Made by a program: the position numbers and the translations under genes. From NCBI GenBank assembly GCA_016212295.1, contig JACRGO010000215.1, forward strand, positions 1-20,716: a DNA stretch of 20,716 nt, read 5' to 3'. Each line of letters starts with the position of its first letter. The first letter of the stretch is position 1. The DNA is from Nitrospinota bacterium (GTDB lineage Bacteria > Nitrospinota > Nitrospinia > JACRGO01). The notes under the pieces were generated by a model that worked only from the letters and a program-made list of their open reading frames with translations, made no database searches and was not told the origin of the DNA. This document shows, piece by piece, positions 6,811 to 13,200 of this stretch.

Positions 6811-7227
6811 TTATTTTTCTTTGAATTTCGCAAGCTCTCTCCTGGATAGAAGCAAGGATAGATGCGTGCTTACCTTGGTCAACAATTCCAACCGGTCAAA
6901 AGGCTTTGTTATATAGTCCACCGCCCCCAGTTCAAATCCTTTTTTCCTGTTTTCCGCTTCGTCCATGGCGGTCAGAAACACTATCGGGATGTCCCTTGTC
7001 CTTGCGTCGCTTTTGAGGCGGCTGCACACCTCGTAGCCATTCATTTCCGGCATCATTATATCAAGCAGAATAAGGTCAGGAGGATCGGATTCAACCATCC
7101 GAATGGCGCTTTCTCCGCCATGGGCGGTTTTTACCTCGCACTCATCGGCAAGGGTCTTGGCTAAAACATTCAGGTTGAACTCGGAATCGTCAACCACGAG
7201 CACTTTGCATTCCGAAAAGTCTTCCAT
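6811..7227 (-). CDS. Stand-alone response-regulator receiver protein (CheY-like)
   Basis: This 138-residue protein is a single REC domain with the acidic pair D13-D14, phospho-acceptor D56 (LILLDIMMPEMNGYEV), T86 (VFLTAMD) and K108 (YITKPF). A short, probably helical tail (LSRRELAKFKEK) follows and there is no output domain. All phosphorylation residues are present. A perfect AGGAGG Shine-Dalgarno sequence at 7237-7242 precedes the ATG. It faces motB convergently and could be an orphan partner of the kinase at 1541-3331 or a motor-binding protein of the CheY type, but the MMPEMNGYEVC pattern is common to many receiver domains and does not prove either role. Confidence 0.92.
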   Translation of the reverse strand: MEDFSECKVLVVDDSEFNLNVLAKTLADECEVKTAHGGESAIRMVESDPPDLILLDIMMPEMNGYEVCSRLKSDARTRDIPIVFLTAMDEAENRKKGFELGAVDYITKPFDRLELLTKVSTHLSLLLSRRELAKFKEK

Positions 7228-7359
7228 TGGCAGGTCCCTCCTAAATCTTTAGTAAGAATAGAATATAGTTTCGCGAATTTATTAACGAAAAGCTCTGAAG
7301 CACGGATTTCACAGCGCCGCTTTGCCGCAAACAAAGGGAAAACAAAATCCCAAATGACA

Positions 7360-7431
7360 AATAGCAAATTACAATTACCGAATGTCCAGAACAATTCCAT
7401 TTCCTTGTTTATTTTTTGTAATTTTGCTATT
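7360..7431. repeat. AT-rich inverted repeat upstream of the receiver gene
   Basis: AATAGCAAATTACAA at 7360-7374 pairs with TTGTAATTTTGCTATT at 7416-7431, with one extra base. Further partial copies of the same words lie at 7439-7470 (TTTGCTATTTGGCAATTG). The tract fills the 251-bp space between the receiver gene and kdsA. It belongs to the CAAATGACAAATAGC type of low-complexity intergenic repeat. No gene is visible. Confidence 0.6.
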
Positions 7432-7478
7432 GAGATTTGTTTGCTATTTGGCAATTGTAATTTGAAATTTTACAAGAA

Positions 7479-8312
7479 TTAAAGCCTCTTCGTTATTTTA
7501 TCAATGGCCATGGCTTCTACTAAAATCTCAGGAAGCCGCTTCATGGGCAGCATATTCGGTCCGTCGCAGGGGGCGGAATCAGGATCAGGATGGACCTCCA
7601 TGAACAGGGCGTCGCAACCCACGGCCGCGGCGGCCCGCGCGAATTGTAGGATGAATTCCCTGTTGCCGCCTGAGACATTGCCCAGTCCGCCCGGCAGTTG
7701 GAGGGAATGAGTCACGTCGAAAACCACCGGATAACCTAGTCTTCGCATCCATACCAGGGAGCGGAAATCAGCTACCAGGTTGTTATATCCAAAGGAAACG
7801 CCCCTTTCCGTCAAAAGGATGCGATGGTTCCCCTTGGCCTCGATCTTATCCACGACATTTTTCATGTCCCAGGGCGCGAGGAATTGTCCTTTTTTCACGT
7901 TTATGGGCTTGTTTGTCAAAGCAGCTTCATTTAGAAGATCGGTCTGCCGGCAGAGAAAGGCTGGTATTTGGAGGACGTCCAATACCTCCGCGGCCTGCCT
8001 TACCTCTTCCTCCTTATGAACATCGGACAGCACTGGAAGCCCGGTTTCTTCCTTGATTCGTTGAAGTATACTCAAGCCCTCGCGGAATCCCGGCCCCCGG
8101 AAGGACCCAATGGAAGAGCGGTTTGCCTTGTCGTATGAGGTTTTAAAAATAAGGCCGACCCCGGCCTTCAGGCAAATCTCCTTAAGCTCAAAGGCGCAAT
8201 CCAAGGCATGCCCCTCGTTTTCCATGACGCAAGGCCCGGCGATGAGGGCCAGCGGATTGTTCCCGCCGATTATGACGTCCTTGACTTCCACTACCCTGGT
8301 TATTTCCTCCAA
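7479..8312 (-). CDS. kdsA: 3-deoxy-8-phosphooctulonate synthase (KDO-8-phosphate synthase)
   Basis: KdsA condenses phosphoenolpyruvate and arabinose-5-phosphate into KDO-8-phosphate, the precursor of the lipopolysaccharide core sugar. Family motifs run in order: [92 protein letters not shown] and PCDGPNMLP. The Cys in AGPC, His in DVTH, Glu in FMEVH and Asp in PCDGPN match the ligands of metal-dependent KdsA. The chosen start is a TTG at 8312 ([13 protein letters not shown]), with a GAGGGAG Shine-Dalgarno sequence 8 bases upstream. It gives 277 residues, the usual family length. The frame remains open to 8378, but that would add 22 hydrophobic residues not typical of the family. Confidence 0.93.
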   Translation of the reverse strand: MEEITRVVEVKDVIIGGNNPLALIAGPCVMENEGHALDCAFELKEICLKAGVGLIFKTSYDKANRSSIGSFRGPGFREGLSILQRIKEETGLPVLSDVHKEEEVRQAAEVLDVLQIPAFLCRQTDLLNEAALTNKPINVKKGQFLAPWDMKNVVDKIEAKGNHRILLTERGVSFGYNNLVADFRSLVWMRRLGYPVVFDVTHSLQLPGGLGNVSGGNREFILQFARAAAAVGCDALFMEVHPDPDSAPCDGPNMLPMKRLPEILVEAMAIDKITKRL

Positions 8313-8320
8313 GCGCGAAG

Positions 8321-8327
8321 CTCCCTC
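8321..8327 (-). promoter_or_regulatory. Ribosome-binding site that decides the kdsA start
   Basis: GAGGGAG on the minus strand lies 8 bases upstream of TTG at 8312. No comparable site precedes the alternative ATG at 8378. The promoters for kdsA and the divergent spoVG gene should lie within about 8330-8475, where I see no unambiguous boxes. Confidence 0.6.
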
Positions 8328-8477
8328 AAAAATTTGAAACACTATGAACGAAATTATCACAGTTGGTCCATATTTCACAAGCGTTTTACTTTTCCCATGA
8401 TGTAAATTCCCATCTAAAACTAGTACAATAAAGTTTTATCAGCGCCGAATTCATTGTGGTTGCGGCTGGGGCTTCTT

Positions 8478-8747
8478 ATGATCATAACCTCTGTGAAAAT
8501 TTATCCCTTTGATACCACGGAAATGGGGGGAATGATCCTGGCCTTCGCGGAGGTGGTCCTGGACGATGTCCTTTTGCTGAAGGGGATCAAGGTGATGGAG
8601 GGGAAGGGAGGGGGACTCTTCATCAGCTATCCTTCGCAGAAAGGGAAAGACAATCAGTTCCATGACCTCGTGGTACCCCTTGACGAGGACCTGAAAAAAC
8701 AGATACGAAGGGCCGTGGTGGACGCTTTTAAAGCCTCGGACTTGTAA
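8478..8747 (+). CDS. spoVG: SpoVG family RNA/DNA-binding regulatory protein
   Basis: The 89 residues from the ATG at 8478 (MIITSVKIYPF) show the SpoVG fold sequence: ASI-like strand MILAFAEVVLDD, then VLLLKGIKVMEG, GGLFISYPSQKGKDNQFHDLV, and a C-terminal helix with Lys/Arg residues (DEDLKKQIRRAVVDAF). In Firmicutes and spirochaetes SpoVG is a small site-specific nucleic-acid-binding regulator. Its role in other bacteria is less clear. The frame is open to a TTG at 8454, but family alignment favours 8478. It lies divergent from kdsA and 23 bp upstream of a DUF4254-like gene, so the two downstream genes may be an operon. Confidence 0.87.
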   Translation: MIITSVKIYPFDTTEMGGMILAFAEVVLDDVLLLKGIKVMEGKGGGLFISYPSQKGKDNQFHDLVVPLDEDLKKQIRRAVVDAFKASDL

Positions 8748-8770
8748 TTTTAACCAATGGAGGATTAAAA

Positions 8771-9223
8771 ATGGCGGAGACCCTGGGAAGTCTTGTCGAT
8801 AAATTATCCATTAAAAACCTCAGACTTTGGCATATGGACGAAGCCAAGGACATTGAAGGCTATGAGGAAAAGAGGAAATTGGTGTTAGACCAGCGGGACC
8901 GTCTTATACGGGAAATAGACGCCTTTACCGCGGAAGCGGTCAAGGGCAATGTCGTTTTGAGAGAGGAAAAGGTAAAGCTTTATAATAAACCGGAAGAGAA
9001 GGGACTTTTTCACCATTTGGGGAAGGTCGGGGAGGCAGTTGACCAGTTGGCATACCAAAATATTCTGCTATGGCATCTGGAGGACCGTATCCGCGAGGAG
9101 GGCCTCCCGGACGCCGGGATCGCTCAATTGAAGAGGGAGATCGATAAGGCGAACCAAAAAAGGAATGACCTGATTGACAAAATTGATGAATTATTTGAAA
9201 GGGAGATAAAATTCATAGTATAG
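8771..9223 (+). CDS. Tandem-duplicated DUF4254-like protein
   Basis: This 150-residue protein consists of two similar halves. Residues 7-52 carry LVDKLSIKNLRLWHMDE, ending QRDRLIREIDAF. Residues 88-144 carry AVDQLAYQNILLWHLED, ending QKRNDLIDKIDELF. The repeated pattern is VDxL, then N, LWHxxD/E, an EK/KR helix, xRxDLIxxID. This LWH..D and QxRNDLI signature is that of DUF4254, a helical family often found near lipopolysaccharide or glycosyltransferase genes. The divergent kdsA upstream fits that context. A GGAGG Shine-Dalgarno sequence at 8759-8763 precedes the ATG. No catalytic role is established. A strongly charged, coiled-coil-rich, cytoplasmic protein is the best description. The stop codon lies inside the start of the dispersed repeat at 9215-9333. 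Confidence 0.8.
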   Translation: MAETLGSLVDKLSIKNLRLWHMDEAKDIEGYEEKRKLVLDQRDRLIREIDAFTAEAVKGNVVLREEKVKLYNKPEEKGLFHHLGKVGEAVDQLAYQNILLWHLEDRIREEGLPDAGIAQLKREIDKANQKRNDLIDKIDELFEREIKFIV

Positions 9224-9333
9224 GGATTTTCATTTTTTTCGTTTATAAATCAAACAGTTGCATATCAGCGACATCAGGTGATAGTCATTGGCCAATGACT
9301 CTTTAAAGTCCGCCAGAAGGGCGATAAGTTCAA
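9215..9333. repeat. Dispersed repeat, short copy (related to 18292-18461)
   Basis: The sequence from ATAGTATAGG at 9215 to GCGATAAGTTCAA at 9333 matches 18292-18461 nearly throughout, including a central TATAAATCAAACAGTTGCAT. The second copy has about 51 extra bases. In this copy the centre is the perfect 16-bp palindrome GTCATTGGCCAATGAC at 9284-9299, exactly where the insert lies in the other copy. The repeat occupies the first third of the gene-free stretch 9224-9577. The remainder is AT-rich promoter DNA for the toxin-antitoxin genes. Confidence 0.88.
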
Positions 9334-9444
9334 TTTTTTTTATAGAATTTATCTTCTAACTTTTTGAAAAATAACAATAATCAGTCTATCGCTATGAAGG
9401 CTTGAGTTTTAAAGCCAGTAAAAAAGTTGTTGAAAAAATTTTCA

Positions 9445-9506
9445 GTTTATAGTACTATAAACCTGACAGAATTAGTCAGAAAGATTTTTGTTTTATGTAA
9501 ACATAA
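9445..9506 (+). promoter_or_regulatory. Palindrome cluster, candidate operator/promoter of the toxin-antitoxin operon
   Basis: Three dyads lie within 62 bases: a perfect 18-bp palindrome GTTTATAGTACTATAAAC at 9445-9462, CTGAC/GTCAG at 9463-9479, and TTATGT-AA-ACATAA at 9493-9506. They sit 70-130 bases before the antitoxin start, in AT-rich DNA with several possible -10 boxes (TTATATATAAT from 9523). Antitoxins commonly bind such palindromes to autoregulate the operon. The role here is inferred from position and symmetry. Confidence 0.55.
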
Positions 9507-9577
9507 TTTTTCTTATATATAATTAGATAATTATATTAAATAATTTTTAGGATATTTATTGTTTGCTGGAGCGGAAG

Positions 9578-9937
9578 ATGATTGTAAATACGGTAAGTTC
9601 TGATTTAATGGAAGAATTGGCTGGCCATTTCCGGGCGGTCAAGGGCAGGGATTCAGAGGACGATCCCTCCAAGGGGGCAAGGAGGGGTAAAAAACCCCCG
9701 AAGGGCCAGAATAACGGCTTAAGGACCTTAAAAGAAAAAATAAACAAAATGGCCGGCCTGACGGAGGAAGAAATCCAAAAAGCCATTGAGGCGGAACTGA
9801 TTGTCAAGGACCAGAGCTGGAACTGGATACCTTCCAATATGGATTGCCTAAGGGAAGGATTAAAGGACATTCAACAAGGAAACCGCAGGGGCCCTTTCAA
9901 GGACATTGATGAATTGATTTCTTCATTGAAGCCATAG
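9578..9937 (+). CDS. Putative antitoxin of a type II toxin-antitoxin pair
   Basis: The protein is 119 residues from the ATG at 9578, which has GGAG at 9568-9571 as its Shine-Dalgarno sequence. The frame is open to a TTG at 9563, but that would lie over the ribosome-binding site. The middle is basic and Gly/Lys-rich (GARRGKKPPKGQNNG). The C-terminus (LREGLKDIQQGNRRGPFKDIDELISSLK) matches the style of toxin-binding tails of antitoxins partnered with RelE/ParE toxins: a helix ending in a GPF-x-x-x-x-ELI-x-x-L segment. It does not closely match Phd, RHH or Xre domains, so its DNA-binding type is uncertain. The stop is 6 bp from the toxin start, which is the usual antitoxin-first order. Confidence 0.72.
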   Translation: MIVNTVSSDLMEELAGHFRAVKGRDSEDDPSKGARRGKKPPKGQNNGLRTLKEKINKMAGLTEEEIQKAIEAELIVKDQSWNWIPSNMDCLREGLKDIQQGNRRGPFKDIDELISSLKP

Positions 9938-9943
9938 CGAAAA

Positions 9944-10219
9944 ATGAATATCTACTATTCCGAACATTTCAAGAATTGCTACAATTCCCTTCCGGTCCCG
10001 ATCCAAAAAAAGGCCAATAAGGCATTCTTTATTTTGATGGACGATTTCTGGAACCCCACCCTGCATACCAAAAAATTAAAGGGTCTTGCCTTTCAAGGCA
10101 AGGAACTCTGGTCCATAAACATCGACCCCAATTACCGGATCAGATTTTTCATAGAAAACAACGGGGAAAATTACTATCTCATCGACACCGGCCCATTGAA
10201 TCCGGCTCTTATGCAATAA
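9944..10219 (+). CDS. RelE/ParE superfamily toxin
   Basis: This 91-residue protein shows the RelE/ParE core: an N-terminal strand and helices (IYYSEHFKNCYNSLPVPIQKKANKAF), the loop FWNPTLHTKKLKG, then the beta-sheet with ELWSINIDPNYRIRFFIE and the closing strand YYLIDTGPLNPAL. The KKLKG and W-S-I-x-x-x-x-x-YRI-x-F pattern is the family signature. Members are mRNA interferases or gyrase poisons. The Arg in YRIRF is conserved in ribosome-dependent nucleases, but the exact class cannot be fixed here. It is translated just after the antitoxin and ends 9 bp from the convergent PilZ gene. Confidence 0.82.
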   Translation: MNIYYSEHFKNCYNSLPVPIQKKANKAFFILMDDFWNPTLHTKKLKGLAFQGKELWSINIDPNYRIRFFIENNGENYYLIDTGPLNPALMQ

Positions 10220-10228
10220 AGGCCGTTT

Positions 10229-10897
10229 TTATTTGGTCTCGCCCGGCAACACACCCCTTTCTTTTTCCGTGGCATCATCCAGAAATCGGACCAGACACGA
10301 CTCAATGGCCTTTTTGTGTTTTTCATCCAGGTCAACAAACTCCATTCCCACCTCATAACCGTGCTCTCCGGAACTTGTTTTCATTGACTTGCACTCCACG
10401 TTCTTGAACGCCTCGCCCGTTGGCAAATAAAAGGAAAGATAATAAGACCCGGACTTTTTGATTTCCTCCTGAAATCGAAGCCTGATCCCGCCGGCGCTTA
10501 TGTCCAGGGACACACCCTTGTAGTACGCGCTTAGTTCACGGTCCTTATGGGTATGGACCAACACCGGCATATTCACCTTGGCCCGTGATTGTTTCCTCAG
10601 GGAGTGGGCCTCCACGCCTTTCGGAAATTCCAGCAGAAATAAACCACTGGAAGGGATGGAATCGGTCCCTTTGACCTTGAATCCCACCACCTTCCCCTTA
10701 TGAATGAACCGGACCACCCAGTTGGCCTTTAGATACGTGGAAACCGGAAAGGCAAAGTCAAATTGGGGGATGTCCACTATGAGATATTCACCTGGCCGCC
10801 ACCCACGAAGGACGCTTTTCGCCTTTTTATGCGTGGCGGAGGGGCATTCCATGGAGATTTCAAGGCCGGTTTTTAAGTTGTATTTATTCTCTTCCAT
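10229..10897 (-). CDS. YcgR-like PilZ protein (flagellar brake type)
   Basis: This 222-residue protein has two domains. The N-terminal PilZN/YcgR-type barrel covers about residues 8-93 (SVLRGWRPGEYLIVDIPQ, then WVVRFIHKGKVVGFKVKG). The PilZ domain follows, with RKQSR at 101-105 and DISAGG at 132-137, both intact c-di-GMP-binding motifs, and a closing YEVGMEFVDLDEKHKKAIESCL. In characterised bacteria YcgR slows the flagellar motor by touching MotA or FliG when c-di-GMP is high. motAB lie 4 kb away, so a brake on that stator is a fair inference. It is a lone gene convergent with the toxin gene. The start has only a weak ribosome-binding site. Confidence 0.88.
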   Translation of the reverse strand: MEENKYNLKTGLEISMECPSATHKKAKSVLRGWRPGEYLIVDIPQFDFAFPVSTYLKANWVVRFIHKGKVVGFKVKGTDSIPSSGLFLLEFPKGVEAHSLRKQSRAKVNMPVLVHTHKDRELSAYYKGVSLDISAGGIRLRFQEEIKKSGSYYLSFYLPTGEAFKNVECKSMKTSSGEHGYEVGMEFVDLDEKHKKAIESCLVRFLDDATEKERGVLPGETK

Positions 10898-11018
10898 TTT
10901 TCAGCGCGGCAGTTTGCAATAATCATTAGCCCTTATTATAATCGTCTTCGGCTATAAATCAAACTGTGGGCTTTTATGCCACCTCCCTTGAAATTACAAC
11001 CATTCAAGTAAAAATTCC

Positions 11019-11819
11019 ATGCAGAAATTCCATCCGGCCACGCAGGCGCTTCTGGCCACCCTTTTTACGTGGGGAATGACCGCCTTGGGCGCGGCCCTTG
11101 TTTTTTTGTGGAAGGAAATTGGCAGGAAGACACTGGACGTTATGCTAGGGTTCGCGGGAGGCGTTATGATCGCCGCCAGTTTCTGGTCCCTCCTGGCCCC
11201 GGCCATTGAGATGTCGGAGGGAATGGGCTATCCTTCGTGGTTTCCAGCGGCCACTGGATTTATGGCCGGCGGGCTTTTTCTGCGCCTTGTGGACATGTTC
11301 CTTCCCCATCTGCATTTCGGCCTTCCCATGGAGGACGCTGAGGGAGTGAAGACTTCATGGAGGAGATGCACTCTGCTGGTTTTGGCCATCACCCTGCACA
11401 ATATTCCCGAAGGGCTCGCGGTGGGGGTGGCGTTCGGGGCAGCGGCCGCCGGGCTGCCGGACGCCACCTATGGGGCAGCCGTGGCCCTGGCCATAGGCAT
11501 AGGAATCCAAAATTTTCCCGAGGGCGCATCGGTCTCCGTCCCACTGCGCCGGGAAGGGATGTCGCGATGGAAAAGTTTTTGGTACGGGCAGTTGTCAGGG
11601 TTCGTGGAGCCCTTGGCCGGCGTTGCCGGGGCCGCTGTTGTGCTTTCCGTCCAGCCGCTCCTGCCTTTCGCCCTCTCATTCGCCGCTGGGTCCATGATCT
11701 TCGTTGTGGCGGAAGAAGTAATCCCCGAGTCCCAGTCCGGCGGCAGCTCTGATGCCGCCACCATTGGCCTCATGTGCGGTTTCACCATCATGATGGTATT
11801 GGACGTCGCGTTTGGCTGA
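11019..11819 (+). CDS. ZIP family metal transporter (GufA/ZIP11 type)
   Basis: This 266-residue protein has about eight membrane segments. The transport signature HNIPEG lies in TM4 (LLVLAITLHNIPEGLAVGVAF), the partner motif QNFPEG in TM5, and EEVIPES in TM6, giving the histidine, asparagine and glutamate ligands of the binuclear metal site. The Gly-rich GFAGGVMIAASFWSLLAPA segment is typical of the GufA branch. Zinc uptake is the usual role, but manganese, iron or other divalent metals are possible. The 121-bp leader contains no recognisable metal-responsive operator and the ATG at 11019 has no clear Shine-Dalgarno sequence. The neighbours are unrelated. Confidence 0.93.
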   Translation: MQKFHPATQALLATLFTWGMTALGAALVFLWKEIGRKTLDVMLGFAGGVMIAASFWSLLAPAIEMSEGMGYPSWFPAATGFMAGGLFLRLVDMFLPHLHFGLPMEDAEGVKTSWRRCTLLVLAITLHNIPEGLAVGVAFGAAAAGLPDATYGAAVALAIGIGIQNFPEGASVSVPLRREGMSRWKSFWYGQLSGFVEPLAGVAGAAVVLSVQPLLPFALSFAAGSMIFVVAEEVIPESQSGGSSDAATIGLMCGFTIMMVLDVAFG

Positions 11820-12031
11820 ACATTGGAAAAAATGTACATGGAACCGTGAAGCATGGTTTTAAAATCCCTCGTTTGCGCAAGCCTTTCCCCTTCCTGTAGA
11901 ATTAAAATACAAGGCATTAATTATCACCTGAATTTTTTATTTAGAAAGTTTTTCCTGCCTTCCTGTCTTCCTAATGCACTAATATTTATAAGGAATTCAG
12001 GAAATCAGGAGAAAAAAAGAAATCACTAAAT

Positions 12032-13195
12032 ATGAAACGAAAATCCTTACTCAAAAAAGCTGAACGCATCGTCTTCAAGATCGGCTCAGGGACCATCGCC
12101 AAGCGTGACGCGGAAAAAAAATACCTGCCCGGCGGCGGACTTGACGCTGAGGTCATTAAGCGTCTCGTTGACAAGTTCGCCGCTTTCCATACGGCTGGAA
12201 AGGAGATTATCCTGGTCTCCTCCGGGGCGGTCCTGGCCGGGAGGAGCTGCCTCAATGTCCCGCACGGCAGGACCCTTACCATTCCGCAGAAGCAGGCCGC
12301 CGCGGCTATAGGACAAAGCAGCCTGGTCCGTTGCTACGAATCCTGCTTTGAAAAATACGGGATAAAGGCGGCGCAGATACTTTTCACGCGCGACGACTTT
12401 CACAACCGCCGCCGGTTCCTGAACATCCGCAATACCCTGGAGACCCTTCTTTCAAACCGCATTGTGCCTGTCATAAACGAAAACGACACGGTAATGGTGG
12501 AGGAGATCAAGATCGGAGACAACGACACCCTCTCGGCCCTCTCAGCCGTTGTCTCGCAGGCGGACCTCCTGGTCATTCTCTCGGACGTGGATGGGCTTTA
12601 TTCCTCGGACCCCACGCTGACGGGACCGGCCAAGCCGGAGATCATTTCCACCATCGAGAAAATCACCCCGGAGATCGAAGGCATCGCCGGCAAAAGCGGC
12701 GGCCCCTTCGGCATAGGGGGCATGTATACCAAGGTCTCGGCCGCGAAGCAGGCTTCGGAATTCGGGATCCCAACCGCCATTGTGAACGGCCTGGATCCTG
12801 ACAATATTGACCGCCTCTTCTCCGGCGAGGCCATAGGGTCCATTTTCCTTTCCAGGGAAGACAGGCTGTCCAGCCGCAAGCACTGGATCGCCCACGTGCT
12901 GAAACCCTCAGGGGAGATCGTGGTCGACGAAGGGGCGAAGAAGGCGCTGGTCTCCAACGGGCGGAGCCTCCTTGCCACCGGGATAATTGATGTAAAAGGG
13001 GAATTCGAACCAGGGGTGTCGGTCTCCTGCACGGACCTTTCCGGGAAGGAGTTCGCAAGGGGGCTGGTTAATTACAACTGCCAGGATCTGAGGAAAATCA
13101 AGGGGGTTCAAAACGAGCGAATCGAATCCATCCTAGGATACAAGGTGTTTGACGAGGTCATCCACCGTAACGACCTGGTGATTTTGTCTTCGTAA
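12032..13195 (+). CDS. proB: Glutamate 5-kinase with C-terminal PUA domain
   Basis: ProB phosphorylates glutamate in the first step of proline synthesis. The 387 residues show the amino-acid kinase fold: IVFKIGSGT with K16, LVSSGAVLAG, the glutamate-binding NENDTV, GDNDTLSALSAVVSQADLLVILSDVDGLYSSDP for ATP and Mg, and GGMYTKVSAAKQA. A PUA domain follows from about residue 290 (GEIVVDEGAKKALVSNGRSLL to RGLVNYN). No proA is adjacent. The start at 12032 matches the family (short basic lead before IVFKIG), although the AGGAG sequence at 12007 is about 20 bases away, so initiation may be weak. The stop lies 5 bp from the convergent uvrA stop. Confidence 0.96.
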   Translation: MKRKSLLKKAERIVFKIGSGTIAKRDAEKKYLPGGGLDAEVIKRLVDKFAAFHTAGKEIILVSSGAVLAGRSCLNVPHGRTLTIPQKQAAAAIGQSSLVRCYESCFEKYGIKAAQILFTRDDFHNRRRFLNIRNTLETLLSNRIVPVINENDTVMVEEIKIGDNDTLSALSAVVSQADLLVILSDVDGLYSSDPTLTGPAKPEIISTIEKITPEIEGIAGKSGGPFGIGGMYTKVSAAKQASEFGIPTAIVNGLDPDNIDRLFSGEAIGSIFLSREDRLSSRKHWIAHVLKPSGEIVVDEGAKKALVSNGRSLLATGIIDVKGEFEPGVSVSCTDLSGKEFARGLVNYNCQDLRKIKGVQNERIESILGYKVFDEVIHRNDLVILSS

Positions 13196-13200
13196 GTCTG

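Noticed and set aside
8313-8378. ATG at 8378 as the kdsA start
   Set aside because: It adds 22 mostly hydrophobic residues atypical of KdsA and lacks a ribosome-binding site, whereas TTG at 8312 has GAGGGAG at correct spacing.
11389-11752. Long overlapping frames on both strands within the ZIP gene
   Set aside because: They are Arg/Pro/Ala-rich products of GC-rich codon positions, with no family resemblance. The ZIP frame has clear motifs.
12598-13058. Antisense reading frames opposite proB
   Set aside because: Low-complexity composition and complete overlap with a well-supported gene.
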